A stretch of DNA of 64,000 nt from Bacteroidales bacterium M7 (GTDB taxonomy: Bacteria; Bacteroidota; Bacteroidia; Bacteroidales; Muribaculaceae), in contig LUJR01000011.1 in assembly GCA_001689515.1 (NCBI GenBank), positions 76,503 to 140,502 on the forward strand. Direction: 5' to 3'. Positions 17,738-26,575 of this stretch are shown here, one piece after another. The notes under the pieces are model-generated. The model was not told the DNA's origin. It ran no database searches and saw only the letters and a program-made list of their open reading frames with translations. Position 1 is the stretch's first letter; each line of letters begins with the position of its first letter. Both the position numbers and the translations under genes were made by a program.

Positions 17738-18182
17738 GGCGGTTAATGCAGATTTATGTCACGACCCGGTCTCCCCTTCGGATCAGATTGGTTTGGTGAT
17801 AGGTGCATATATGCAAAAAGCGCGGGAGTCTGTATCCATTGCTCGTCTCCACAGCTTAAGGCTCTCGCATTGCCCATCATAGTAGAGAACGAGCAACGCA
17901 GAAGCCCACGCCAGTATATGCAACAGATTAATAGTCCATGACCAAACGAACTTCCTCGCGGAGGTTGTCGGACATCGGACATCTGCGGTCACATATCCAG
18001 GGGCATTCATCGCGCTGCTTCATCCTTGACCATGATGTTTGGAATTTGCGAGATTCTAAGCTGTCAAGAATCAAGCGCCTGATAAACGCTTTTAAATGTA
18101 TGTCTTTGCATCGTCCCTTCCCTCATAACCCGTTGACAGCCCGTGACTGGCGTAGAGCATTGGAATAGAGATGTCAGCATTG

Positions 18183-18212
18183 CAAAATTAAGAAAAAAAC
18201 TACTAACTCAAA
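18183..18212 (-). promoter_or_regulatory. Candidate promoter of the SPFH/C25 module
   Basis: On the minus strand TTTG (18212-18209), an 18-nt spacer, TAATTTTG (18190-18183). The spacer is one nt short of the usual 19-21. If used, the leader to the first gene (17737) would be about 440 nt. Confidence 0.45.
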
Positions 18213-18260
18213 ATATATTGGCAAGTAATAATCGGCGAGGTTGGCTGATAGATATGACGA

Positions 18261-18292
18261 AAGGGAGCCGGACTTGGGGTGTCGGGCTCCCT
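18261..18292 (-). terminator. Terminator after thioredoxin-fold gene
   Basis: On the minus strand GGGAGCCCGA pairs with TCCGGCTCCC (one mismatch), then TTTCG. It lies 30 nt beyond the stop codon at 18322. Confidence 0.65.
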
Positions 18293-18321
18293 TGGGGTAT
18301 GCGGTTGGTTGATGGTACTGT

Positions 18322-18840
18322 TTAGCTGACGAGGGTGGTGATGTCGGCGGGGGTGGGGTTGACGGCTACGATTTTGCCGTTGGGGTCGATGAGGATGGCG
18401 CGGTAGCCTTGGTCGAGATGGTAGGTTCTGGCTACTTCGTCGGCGGCTTCGCCTGAGAGGTGGTACTGCATGGCGGTGTCAAGGCCGTCCTGGCGGACGA
18501 CAGCATCAAAGAGAGCTGCGTTGCCGTCAAAGTTGAGGTTGAGGAGGTTGAGGCGTCCACCGAAATCGTTGGTTTTCATCAGCTGGTCATATGTGCCGGC
18601 GGCTACGCGCGATGCGGCATCGGTTGTTGACCAGAAGTTTATCAGTACGTACTCGCCTTTGAGGTCGGAGATGAAAAATGAAGCGGGGGTAGTGGAATCG
18701 TCGGTTGTTTCTGTTGAGGCTTTAAGCTCGATATCGGGAGCTATCTGTCCGGGGGCTGCATCGACCATTCGTGAGGTGTGGGCAGCGAGAGTAAGTGTGA
18801 TAACAGCAAAAAGAGCAGTAATCTTTAATGTCCTTATCAT
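18322..18840 (-). CDS. Exported thioredoxin-fold protein without the CxxC motif
   Basis: 172 residues with a signal peptide (ITALFAVITLTLAAHTSR). The mature part follows the TlpA/AhpC-TSA pattern: GQIAPDIELK, SDLKGEYVLINFWS, and a C-terminal YHLDQGYRAILIDPNGKIVAVNP with the usual strand before the cis-Pro region. The active-site position that normally reads WCxxC is WSTTDAASR (residues 70-78), so both redox cysteines are gone. It is therefore not a classical disulfide reductase and may bind a partner or ligand. It is monocistronic, with a consensus promoter at 18978-19008. The 3' end is extremely C-rich on the coding strand. Confidence 0.82.
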   Translation of the reverse strand: MIRTLKITALFAVITLTLAAHTSRMVDAAPGQIAPDIELKASTETTDDSTTPASFFISDLKGEYVLINFWSTTDAASRVAAGTYDQLMKTNDFGGRLNLLNLNFDGNAALFDAVVRQDGLDTAMQYHLSGEAADEVARTYHLDQGYRAILIDPNGKIVAVNPTPADITTLVS

Positions 18841-18977
18841 GTCATGGGTTAATTCGTTTCACATCACCAATTTTGAAAATCTTATGTGTAAAATGAGAAA
18901 AAACGGTTTTCAAAATGGTTGCCGATTTTCGGCCAATCGTGACAGTCAGTGTACAGACCTATCATCTTTTGCTGGCG

Positions 18978-19008
18978 CAAAGGTACGCATTTCTACAGAT
19001 ATGGCAAA
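18978..19008 (-). promoter_or_regulatory. Promoter of thioredoxin-fold gene
   Basis: On the minus strand TTTG (19008-19005), a 19-nt spacer, TACCTTTG (18985-18978): full consensus. The leader to 18840 is about 130 nt. Confidence 0.85.
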
Positions 19009-19052
19009 ATATAGCATCCTCACAATCACCAACTTAGCAAGTCAAGACAAAG

Positions 19053-19090
19053 AAAAATCGCGCCCTCAGATATATGAGGACGCGATTTTA
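19053..19090 (-). terminator. Terminator after asnB
   Basis: On the minus strand AAAATCGCGTCCTCA pairs with TGAGGGCGCGATTTTT across a 6-nt loop, with a built-in T tract. It lies about 60 nt after the asnB stop. Confidence 0.88.
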
Positions 19091-19151
19091 ACGCATCTGT
19101 TAAGTTTTGCAAAACTATGTTTTACAGCATGTTTTACTATTGGCCTCAGGG

Positions 19152-20816
19152 TCAGTAGGCGGCTGTGTGTACGCTTTTGACGGCTCTGCCTGAGGGGTCG
19201 TTGAGATTGCGGAAAGAGGCGTCCCAGGCGAGGGCTTCCGCTGTGGAACATGCCACGGAGGGGACGGATGGCACGCAGGCTGCCGCTGTGGCTGAAGGGA
19301 AATGTTCCTCGAAGATGGTGCGGTAGTAATATTCCTCCTTGTTCATGGGGGTGTTGATGGGGAAGCGTCGTGCGGCGTTTTTCATCATCTCGTCAGTGAC
19401 CTGTGATGAGGTTATCTCTTTGAGTGAGTCAATCCACGAGTAGCCTACGCCGTCGCTGAACTGCTCTTTCTGCCTCCATGCCACCGAGTGGGGCAGCATG
19501 TCCTCGAACGCCTTGCGAAGCACCCATTTCTCCATCTTCTGCGGACCTGCCATCTTGTCTGCGGGGTTGAGCCGCATCGCCACATCAAGGAACTCCTTGT
19601 CAAGGAAGGGCACACGTCCCTCTACCCCCCATGCCGACAGGGCTTTGTTGGCGCGGAGGCAGTCATAGAGGTGAAGTTTGGACAGCTTGCGCACTGTCTC
19701 TTCATGGAATGCCCGGGCATCCGGTGCCTTATGGAAGTAGAGGTATCCGCCGAAAATCTCGTCGGCACCTTCGCCTGACAGCACCATCTTGATGCCCATC
19801 GACTTGATGACGCGGGCGAGAAGGTACATGGGCGTTGATGCGCGTATGGTAGTCACATCATAGGTCTCGGTGAAATATATGACATCGCGTATGGCATCGA
19901 GTCCTTCCTGCACAGTGTAGTTGATTTCGTGGTGGACTGTGCCGATATGGTCAGCCACCTTCTTGGCGGCGGCAAGGTCTGGAGCCCCTTTGAGTCCTAC
20001 GGCGAAGGAGTGCAGGCGCGGCCAGTATGCAGTGGTCTGTCCGTCGGCTTCGATACGGTTAGGCGCGTATTTGGCGGCTACGGCAGATATGATCGACGAG
20101 TCAAGACCGCCCGAAAGCAGCACTCCGTATGGCACATCGCTCATCAGCTGACGCTTGACGGCATCTTCAAGTGCCTGACGCAGTTCGGAGATGGAGGTTG
20201 TGTTGTCCTTTACAGCATCGTAAGTCTCCCAGTCGCGGCTGTACCAGCGGCGCATCTCGCCTGTGCGGCTGTCATATACATGTCCCGGGAGGAACGGCTC
20301 GATTACGTCACACACTCCCTCCAGTGCCTTTAGTTCACTGGCGAAGTATTTGCGTCCCTTGTCATCCGTGCCCATATAGAGGGGTATGACACCTATCGGG
20401 TCGCGTGCCACCATATAGAAATTGTTCTCCTCGTCATAGAGGGCGAAAGCGAAGATGCCGTTGAGTTCCTCAAGGAAATCCGCCCCTTTGTCGCGGTACA
20501 GTGCCAATATTACCTCGCAATCGCTGCCGGTTAGGAAGTTGTATTTCCCTTCATAGCGTTTGCGCAGCTCGCGGTGGTTGTAAATCTCGCCGTTGACGGC
20601 TAAGATTACCTTGCCGTCGTCGGTCTTTAGCGGTTGGCCGCCGCTCTCGGGGTCTACGATTGACAGACGTTCATGGGCAAGTATGGCGTTACGTCCGCAG
20701 TATATGCCCGACCAGTCGGGTCCGCGGTGACGTATTTTCTTTGACATTTTCAGGATTTCGGGGCGGAGGCTCTGCTGGTCTCCGCCGGTCTCAAACACTG
20801 TAACTATACCACACAT
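19152..20816 (-). CDS. asnB: Asparagine synthase (glutamine-hydrolysing)
   Basis: 554 residues, the same length as E. coli AsnB. It starts MCGIV, so Cys2 becomes the N-terminal nucleophile of the class II glutamine amidotransferase domain (about 1-200; RHRGPDWSG, HERLSIVDPESGGQP, NGEIYNH). The synthetase domain has the PP-loop ATP motif GVLLSGGLDSSI and LSGEGADEIFGGYLYFH. It makes asparagine from aspartate, glutamine and ATP in the cytoplasm. A TATATTTG box (minus strand, 20905-20898) lies about 80 nt upstream, but its TTTG partner is 23 nt away, slightly beyond the usual range. A strong terminator follows. Confidence 0.97.
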   Translation of the reverse strand: MCGIVTVFETGGDQQSLRPEILKMSKKIRHRGPDWSGIYCGRNAILAHERLSIVDPESGGQPLKTDDGKVILAVNGEIYNHRELRKRYEGKYNFLTGSDCEVILALYRDKGADFLEELNGIFAFALYDEENNFYMVARDPIGVIPLYMGTDDKGRKYFASELKALEGVCDVIEPFLPGHVYDSRTGEMRRWYSRDWETYDAVKDNTTSISELRQALEDAVKRQLMSDVPYGVLLSGGLDSSIISAVAAKYAPNRIEADGQTTAYWPRLHSFAVGLKGAPDLAAAKKVADHIGTVHHEINYTVQEGLDAIRDVIYFTETYDVTTIRASTPMYLLARVIKSMGIKMVLSGEGADEIFGGYLYFHKAPDARAFHEETVRKLSKLHLYDCLRANKALSAWGVEGRVPFLDKEFLDVAMRLNPADKMAGPQKMEKWVLRKAFEDMLPHSVAWRQKEQFSDGVGYSWIDSLKEITSSQVTDEMMKNAARRFPINTPMNKEEYYYRTIFEEHFPSATAAACVPSVPSVACSTAEALAWDASFRNLNDPSGRAVKSVHTAAY

Positions 20817-20992
20817 AATTAATAAGACTTTTTGCGGTTGATGATTGTCAGACAGGATGAATAAGCATTTATGCCATTATTTTCCGTTATCTGATTGCAA
20901 ATATACGTCAAAATTTCTAATTATATAGCAAAATGTCAATAAAAATTCACGTATAACCGCAAAATGTCTATTTGATGTGCGCTTTCGTGTAC

Positions 20993-22054
20993 TTATGGCA
21001 ACTCATCTGGCACAGTCATGCGCTTCCTGTCACGCCTAAGCCCCAGCGCCTCTGGCCAGTATCTTCTGAGTAGTATATCTGCTACAGGCAAAGAGATGGC
21101 GACTATAGCCAGCATGATGATAAGCTGCGTGCTGCTTGATAAATCAGTTGCATGCAGCAAGACAATCTTGCACGATAGCATCAAAGGCATATGTATCACA
21201 TAGAAAGCCATAGAGTTACGCCCGATGTATGACAGGATACTTTTGTTAAGATATGATGTGGGCAGACGATGTGCCAGATAATTGATGACGACTATGGCAG
21301 ATAGTGCCCTCGGATAAAACAGCGAGTAGGCGATCGGTGAGTCGATCATGCCGCCGTTGGTGCGCATATCCGCCCTCTGGCTGTCTAATATTGTCAGCAG
21401 CATGAAAACCACAGCAGCGGAGATGGCTACACGTCGGTCATATTGCTTTTTATGGAGTATGTATCCGGACGCATAGAAAAATACCGCCATGAAGATATTG
21501 GGAAATAGCAAGAGTTTGTCCCATAACTGCGGAGGATTGGCATGGCAGAGCAGGGCGCCAATGAAGCCGATTATAGCGGTAGCATATGCCCATGTCATAT
21601 GGGATAAGGGCACTATGGATGCAATAAGACGGCATGCAAATAGGGATATGAGAAACCATAACGCGGCATTGCCTGGCATTGCCATGTCGGCAACCGTTGT
21701 CTGGAACACCCATTCAGACCATTCGGTTATGCTATCAAAAGTTCCGATTGTCACAGGTGACAATATAATCAGTGCAAGGACTCCGAATATAATCCAGGGA
21801 ACTATCAGTCTGGAATATGCATTAGGCAGTGTCTCACGTAGCGGTTGGGCTTTGACATACATGCCTGCCTTGAAGAAAAACCATGGCATGTACATGAATA
21901 ATACGATGTCCATGATAAGTGCCGTTTCGTTTAGCCAGGGTATGCTATAGTACATGATGGCGTGCATAATGATGATTTTTATCATCATTATGCCACTTAT
22001 CCAATCCAATGAGTCATTACGAGATGGAGATTGTTGGATAATTGATTGGTTCAC
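20993..22054 (-). CDS. Acyltransferase 3 family membrane protein
   Basis: 353 residues with about ten hydrophobic segments. It begins SRNDSLDWISGIMMIKIIIMHAIMY, where the Asp and the membrane His match the start of acyltransferase-3 enzymes, and has MPWFFFKAGMYVK and RLIVPWIIFG. These proteins O-acetylate surface polysaccharides or other envelope molecules. It lies 34 nt after the lipoprotein gene at 22089, so it may be the distal gene of the relA operon. It is more distant from the two acyltransferases at 26576 and 27868 than they are from each other. Its substrate is unknown. Confidence 0.85.
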   Translation of the reverse strand: MNQSIIQQSPSRNDSLDWISGIMMIKIIIMHAIMYYSIPWLNETALIMDIVLFMYMPWFFFKAGMYVKAQPLRETLPNAYSRLIVPWIIFGVLALIILSPVTIGTFDSITEWSEWVFQTTVADMAMPGNAALWFLISLFACRLIASIVPLSHMTWAYATAIIGFIGALLCHANPPQLWDKLLLFPNIFMAVFFYASGYILHKKQYDRRVAISAAVVFMLLTILDSQRADMRTNGGMIDSPIAYSLFYPRALSAIVVINYLAHRLPTSYLNKSILSYIGRNSMAFYVIHMPLMLSCKIVLLHATDLSSSTQLIIMLAIVAISLPVADILLRRYWPEALGLRRDRKRMTVPDELP

Positions 22055-22088
22055 GGTTGATTGCCTGAAGTCTCGTTTTGATGATTGA

Positions 22089-22913
22089 TTAATGCATTGA
22101 AGCTGACTGGGCGCGGTTGAGACCGAGTTGTTCCTCTAAGGCGCGGCGGCGGATGTTGAGGATCTTGCGCTGGCGTATGTTGTCAGCATAGCCGTAGGCT
22201 GCGGCGATAGCCTGCACCTGCCGTTGTGGCAGTGCCATTTCGGTGGTCTTGCCATTGGAGGCAATGAATCTCAGGGATATGGGACTGCCAAGGTGGGCGG
22301 TGACAAATGCACCGATGGTGTCGGCATCTGTGCCGATGAACGTGATGGTCTCGATGCCCCCGGTGTCGTCATTGCGTTCGCCGTCGCGTGGGATGGAAGC
22401 GGAGGCGGCTGATGTGCCGTCAGGAGCGGATAGGCTGACGGAGGTATGTCGGATTTTGGGGGATGATAGACGCGACAGTATATATAATGTGCCGTCAGGC
22501 ATCAGACGAGGGTCGAGCCCCTGGGTGACTGTGCCCAGGTCGGTCACTACAAAGTATGGCTCTATAGGATTTTCGACCTTGCGGAGCCGCTGTTGCAGCG
22601 AATCGCCTCGCAGCTGCGCCACAGCGAGCAGCGAGTCGGTCTGTGCTATCTGGATGTTGAGCAGTCCCTCGCGCACCGTTGCCATCAGGCTCATGCCTTC
22701 GCGGCGCACATCTACGGCCTTCGGGCATACCGAGTCTATGGAGTCAAGAAGCAGCTTGGCTGCCTCATATTGTCCCATGTTGGCAGCAGTCCGTGCGCGT
22801 TCCAGCATTGACTGTGCCGTTTTGACCTGATTGTCGCCGCCACACGAAGTGACAGATAGCGCCGCTATGGCAAGGAAAGCGGCTATGAGCGTTTTAATTG
22901 TTGCGTTGTACAT
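22089..22913 (-). CDS. Lipoprotein with coiled-coil region, unknown function
   Basis: 274 residues. Lipoprotein signal: LIAAFLAIAALSVTSC followed by GG. The next 90 residues are helical and coiled-coil-like (ARTAANMGQYEAAKLLLDSI, resembling one TPR unit), then a beta-rich domain and a charged C-terminal helix (RRRALEEQLGLNRAQ). I do not recognise the family. The start overlaps the 3' end of relA by 20 nt, so it is translated from the same transcript. A role alongside the stringent response enzyme is not evident. Confidence 0.75.
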   Translation of the reverse strand: MYNATIKTLIAAFLAIAALSVTSCGGDNQVKTAQSMLERARTAANMGQYEAAKLLLDSIDSVCPKAVDVRREGMSLMATVREGLLNIQIAQTDSLLAVAQLRGDSLQQRLRKVENPIEPYFVVTDLGTVTQGLDPRLMPDGTLYILSRLSSPKIRHTSVSLSAPDGTSAASASIPRDGERNDDTGGIETITFIGTDADTIGAFVTAHLGSPISLRFIASNGKTTEMALPQRQVQAIAAAYGYADNIRQRKILNIRRRALEEQLGLNRAQSASMH

Positions 22914-25131
22914 CTTTCACTCCTTTTACGGTCTTGATTTTCTTTATTAGATTGTTAAGGGTGCGGGTGTCGTTGACTCCGACCACCAAGTAGCCCTGGA
23001 ATATGCCGTCATGGGCATCGATGGAGATGTTGCGGAGGAGCACTCCTTTCTCTTTGGATATCATGGAGGTGATGTTGGTGACGATGCCGATGTCATCGTG
23101 GCCGATTACACGGAGGGTCGCACCAAACTGCACGTCGCACCCTTCGCCTGCCCAGCGTGTGGTGATGATGCGATAGGGGTATCGTTCGGCAAGATGCATG
23201 GCATTCTGGCAGTCGGACCGGTGCACTTTAACTACTCCTTCCGAGGAGATGAAGCCTGTCACTGTATCGCCATAGATGGGGTTGCAGCATTTGGCGAGCT
23301 TGTAGTTGATGCCCTTGAGGTTCTTGCCTCCGATTATCAGTATGTCCGATGATCCTCCGGTGTCACTGTCGGCATCTGACTTCGCATCAAGTATAAATTC
23401 TCCCGCACTGCGGGTCTCGGCGGCTGTCTCCGTGCGGCGTACGGTGGCATCATATTCGCTGATAACCTCCTCTATGTCAAGTTTCTCAGCGGCTATCGCG
23501 CTGTAAAACTCTGTCACAGTCTTGTAGCCGAGCCGCTTGATGGTGCGCATCAGCACAGGCTCTTCCAGCTCGAGTTTGCGGTTTTTAAACCGGCGTTGCA
23601 GCATCTCCTTGGCGAGCTCGGCGTTGCGGTTGGCAGCCTCGTTGAGCGTCTGGCGGATTTTGCTGCGGGCTTTGCCGGTAACCACGAAGTTGAGCCAGTC
23701 CTGCTTGGGGGCCTGGTTGGGGGCGGTGAGGATTTCCACGGTGTCGCCACTGTTGAGGCGGTGGTTGAGCTTGCATACCTTGCCGTTGACTTTGCCACCT
23801 GTGCATCGGCAGCCGAGCCCGGAGTGGATGTTGAACGCGAAGTCAAGGACGGTGGCACCCATGGGCAACTTATAGAGGTCACCTTTTGGGGTGAATACGA
23901 ACACCTCCTTGTCATATAAGTCCATGGAGATGTTCTTCATCAGCTCCATGGGACCGCTCTCGCCGCTCTCGAGGATGTCACGGATGTTGTTCATCCATGA
24001 GTCAAGCCCTTCCTCTGCCTTGCCTCCCTTGTATTTCCAGTGGGCTGCGAGACCTTTCTCCGCTATCAGGTCCATGCGGCGTGTGCGTATCTGCACCTCC
24101 ACCCAGCGGTTCAGGGGGCCTTTGACGGTGATATGCAGCGATTCGTAGCCGTTGCTTTTGGGTATCGACAACCAGTCTTTGAGGCGTGACGGATTAGGCT
24201 GGTACATTTCCGTCACCACGGAGTATGCCAGCCAGCAGTCGCTTTTCTCCTTGCGGAGCGGCGTGTCGATGATGATGCGTATGGCAAAAAGGTCATAGAT
24301 CTCGTCGATGTCGTGGTGCTGCTTCTTGATTTTGTTCCAGATGGAATATATCGACTTGGTGCGCCCCTTGATTTCATATTTCAGTCCTGTCTCGTCAAGC
24401 TGCCGTTTCAGCGGGTCGATAAACGAGGCTATGTATTCGTCCCTCACCTTCTTGGTCTCCTTGAGCTTGCGGGCTATGTCGGTGAACGTGGCGCGGTTGG
24501 TATATTTGAGCGACAGGTCTTCCAGCTGCCCCTTGATGGCATACAGTCCGAGGCGATGGGCGAGGGGTGCATAGAGATACAGGGCTTCAAATGCCATCTC
24601 CTGCACCATGCGGTCGTTAGGATGGTGGTTGATGGCTTTCATCAGCTCGAAGCGGTCCACGATCATGATGATGATGACGCGGATGTCACGGGCGAATGTC
24701 AGCAGCAGATTGCGGAAATTGTCGCTCGCCACCGCCGCCCCGTGACCGTATAGTGACGTGACCTTGATGAGTCCCTCCACGAGGTTGGCAACATCCTCCC
24801 CCCAGTCGGCGGCGATGTCGGCATTGAAGCCGTCTGTTTGCTGGCGGAGCGTAAACAGCACCATCGCAACAATCATGTTGCGGTCAGGCGATATATGCTC
24901 ACACAGCGATATGGCTGTGGTCAGGTTGCGTATGATCGGATGGAAGCCAAACGGTGTGCGCTTGATTTCGGTTTCGTTGACCAGCCTGCCTATGAGATGC
25001 CTCAACCGAGAGGCATCGTCAGCCTCAGCCACCGCAGCGGTGTGACGGAGCAGCTGACGGTAAAGCCCCGGCAGCTGCCGCCGCTCGTCGGCGGTCAGTG
25101 TGGTTGTATTGTCGTTTTCGGTCGCTTGCAT
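22894..25131 (-). CDS. relA: RelA/SpoT family (p)ppGpp synthetase with degenerate hydrolase domain
   Basis: 745 residues, the usual length of long RSH proteins. Domain order: HD-hydrolase-like (about 40-200), synthetase (about 235-390; YEIKGRTKSIYSIWNKI, IYDLFAIRIII, VEVQIRTRRMD), TGS (about 410-475; VFVFTPKGDLYKLPMGATV), helical, and ACT (about 665-745). The segment that reads ALLHDVVED in bifunctional SpoT is LFTLRQQTD (92-100), so the metal-binding HD pair is missing. The enzyme should therefore make but not degrade (p)ppGpp, like E. coli RelA. Bacteroidales usually carry a second, bifunctional copy elsewhere. No consensus promoter was found upstream. Confidence 0.93.
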   Translation of the reverse strand: MQATENDNTTTLTADERRQLPGLYRQLLRHTAAVAEADDASRLRHLIGRLVNETEIKRTPFGFHPIIRNLTTAISLCEHISPDRNMIVAMVLFTLRQQTDGFNADIAADWGEDVANLVEGLIKVTSLYGHGAAVASDNFRNLLLTFARDIRVIIIMIVDRFELMKAINHHPNDRMVQEMAFEALYLYAPLAHRLGLYAIKGQLEDLSLKYTNRATFTDIARKLKETKKVRDEYIASFIDPLKRQLDETGLKYEIKGRTKSIYSIWNKIKKQHHDIDEIYDLFAIRIIIDTPLRKEKSDCWLAYSVVTEMYQPNPSRLKDWLSIPKSNGYESLHITVKGPLNRWVEVQIRTRRMDLIAEKGLAAHWKYKGGKAEEGLDSWMNNIRDILESGESGPMELMKNISMDLYDKEVFVFTPKGDLYKLPMGATVLDFAFNIHSGLGCRCTGGKVNGKVCKLNHRLNSGDTVEILTAPNQAPKQDWLNFVVTGKARSKIRQTLNEAANRNAELAKEMLQRRFKNRKLELEEPVLMRTIKRLGYKTVTEFYSAIAAEKLDIEEVISEYDATVRRTETAAETRSAGEFILDAKSDADSDTGGSSDILIIGGKNLKGINYKLAKCCNPIYGDTVTGFISSEGVVKVHRSDCQNAMHLAERYPYRIITTRWAGEGCDVQFGATLRVIGHDDIGIVTNITSMISKEKGVLLRNISIDAHDGIFQGYLVVGVNDTRTLNNLIKKIKTVKGVKDVQRNN

Positions 25132-25179
25132 GATAAGTCAAAAGATTATATATGTTTTTAGAGGTCGTTTGGCAGCCTC

Positions 25180-25761
25180 TTACATCTGCATGTGATCCAT
25201 CAGTTCGTTGAGGAAGAAGCGTTCACCCACGCATCGGAATCCCGTCTTCTCATACAGCCTCCGTGCGTTGGCGTTATGCTTGTCCACCAGCAGTCCGAGC
25301 GGCTTGCCGGTAGTCTGTGCGCGCTTCACCGCATCGGCTATCAGAGCCGATGCGATGCCTTTGCCACGGCACTCCGGGAGCACGGCGAGGGTGTCTAAAT
25401 AGATTTCCGAGGCATCGGTCTCGTCAGGGATGACCGACTCGTCGATTTCGCCTATGTGCTGTCGGTGTTCCTCTACGAATGCTTTGCGCAGGCGGTACAG
25501 CTCCGCACCGTCATATCTGACGAGCACTCCTATGGGTCTCCCTTGCGCCGACCTTGCCACGAGGGCGTTGCGGTAGGAATACTGCGAGTCTTCCCGCTTT
25601 GCAAGTGCTTCAAACATGGCATGCACATCCTCTATGCCGTGGGTGTCGTCGCCGAGAAGCTCCACGCACAGTTCTGGCGTTATGGCTGCAATTATGGCAT
25701 CGGCTATCGCCGGTGCGTCGGACATTCTGGCAGGTTCAATGATGTACTCGCTCATAATCAT
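25180..25761 (-). CDS. GNAT family N-acetyltransferase
   Basis: About 193 residues. A GNAT domain with the acetyl-CoA pyrophosphate loop in LPECRGKGIASALI and the following LGLLVDKHNANARRLYEKTGF, the classic motif B. The protein begins IIEPARMSDAPAIADAI, also typical. Either of two nearby ATGs (25761, 25755) may start it. It is cytoplasmic and the acceptor is unknown. It is transcribed divergently from pgeF; a minus-strand TACATTTG box lies at 25795-25788. Confidence 0.85.
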   Translation of the reverse strand: MIMSEYIIEPARMSDAPAIADAIIAAITPELCVELLGDDTHGIEDVHAMFEALAKREDSQYSYRNALVARSAQGRPIGVLVRYDGAELYRLRKAFVEEHRQHIGEIDESVIPDETDASEIYLDTLAVLPECRGKGIASALIADAVKRAQTTGKPLGLLVDKHNANARRLYEKTGFRCVGERFFLNELMDHMQM

Positions 25762-25787
25762 GTATGCTTATATATAATATCAGAATA

Positions 25788-25815
25788 CAAATGTACCCAA
25801 AAAACTCTAACTTTG
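25788..25815. promoter_or_regulatory. Back-to-back -7 boxes for the GNAT gene and pgeF
   Basis: Minus-strand TACATTTG (25795-25788) faces the GNAT gene and plus-strand TAACTTTG (25808-25815) faces pgeF, only 12 nt apart. Neither has a good TTTG partner, so each upstream region overlaps the other promoter and the two may interfere. Confidence 0.55.
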
Positions 25816-25823
25816 CACTGACA

Positions 25824-26573
25824 ATGGAACAAATAATCACTACCTATCCGCTCGGATATGGCATAGAGGCTTTTGTAGTCACCCGTGGACGGGTGGATGC
25901 CTCGGATTCTTATTCGGGCATAAATGTGTGCCATTACGTCCACGATGACCCTGCGCATGTCCGTGCCTCGCGTGAAGAGGTGTGCCGTCAGCTCGGCATT
26001 GGAGCGGATGCGTTAGTGGTGCCTCGGCAGATTCATTCTGCCGATGTGGCAGTGCTTATAGGCGGAGCCTCATCGCCCGATGGTGTTGACGCTGTTGTGA
26101 CAGGATTGTCTGATGTAGCCATAGGGGTCTCCACAGCCGACTGTGTTCCAGTCGTGATGGCAGATGCCTCTTCAGGGCTGATTGCGGCTGCACATGCCGG
26201 CTGGCGCGGAGCGTTGGCTGGCATTGTTGACAACACTCTTGACGCGATGACTGCCTACGGAGCGTCGCTTTCAGAAACCAAAGTATTTATCGGTCCCTGC
26301 ATATGTCAGACATGCTTTGAAGTGGGGGAGGAGGTTGCGGAACTATTTCCCGCCGATTTTGTCAGCCGAGCATATGGAACCAAACCTCACGTGGACTTAG
26401 CGGCATATGTACTTTCACAGCTGGTAGCGCATGGCGTCCCTGCCTCAGCCATCCAAGATCCAATAGACTGCACACGCTGCAATCCCCACCAATACTTCTC
26501 GGCGCGCCGCCTCGGCATCAACTCAGGACGCACCTTCACTGGCATCATCCGCCGCCAAGCCATAATTAAATAG
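25824..26573 (+). CDS. pgeF: Peptidoglycan editing factor PgeF / purine nucleoside phosphorylase (laccase domain)
   Basis: 249 residues from the ATG at 25824. An earlier ATG at 25764 would put the -7 box inside the gene, so it is rejected. It is a YfiH/DUF152 protein with metal-binding motifs VPRQIHSADV, STADCVPVVMAD, AAHAGWRGALAGI (His and Cys residues for zinc) and GPCICQTCFEVGEEV. Family members are copper/zinc enzymes with purine nucleoside phosphorylase or adenosine deaminase activity, and E. coli PgeF corrects misincorporated serine in peptidoglycan precursors. The predicted transcription start is only a few bases before the ATG. Confidence 0.92.
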   Translation: MEQIITTYPLGYGIEAFVVTRGRVDASDSYSGINVCHYVHDDPAHVRASREEVCRQLGIGADALVVPRQIHSADVAVLIGGASSPDGVDAVVTGLSDVAIGVSTADCVPVVMADASSGLIAAAHAGWRGALAGIVDNTLDAMTAYGASLSETKVFIGPCICQTCFEVGEEVAELFPADFVSRAYGTKPHVDLAAYVLSQLVAHGVPASAIQDPIDCTRCNPHQYFSARRLGINSGRTFTGIIRRQAIIK

Positions 26574-26575
26574 CC

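Larger units (their letters stand above)
17738..18321. other. Intergenic region upstream of the SPFH module
   Basis: 584 bases. Short minus-strand frames at 17743-18010 (75-79 codons) include one membrane-like stretch but have no homologue I recognise, and each is interrupted, so they may be remnants. A possible promoter lies at 18183-18212 and a hairpin at 18261-18292. No family A-D repeat is present. Confidence 0.5.

Noticed and set aside
17743..18010. Two overlapping minus-strand frames (75 and 79 codons) as genes
   Set aside because: They overlap in different frames, have no recognisable homology or promoter, and may be relics; described only as part of the spacer.
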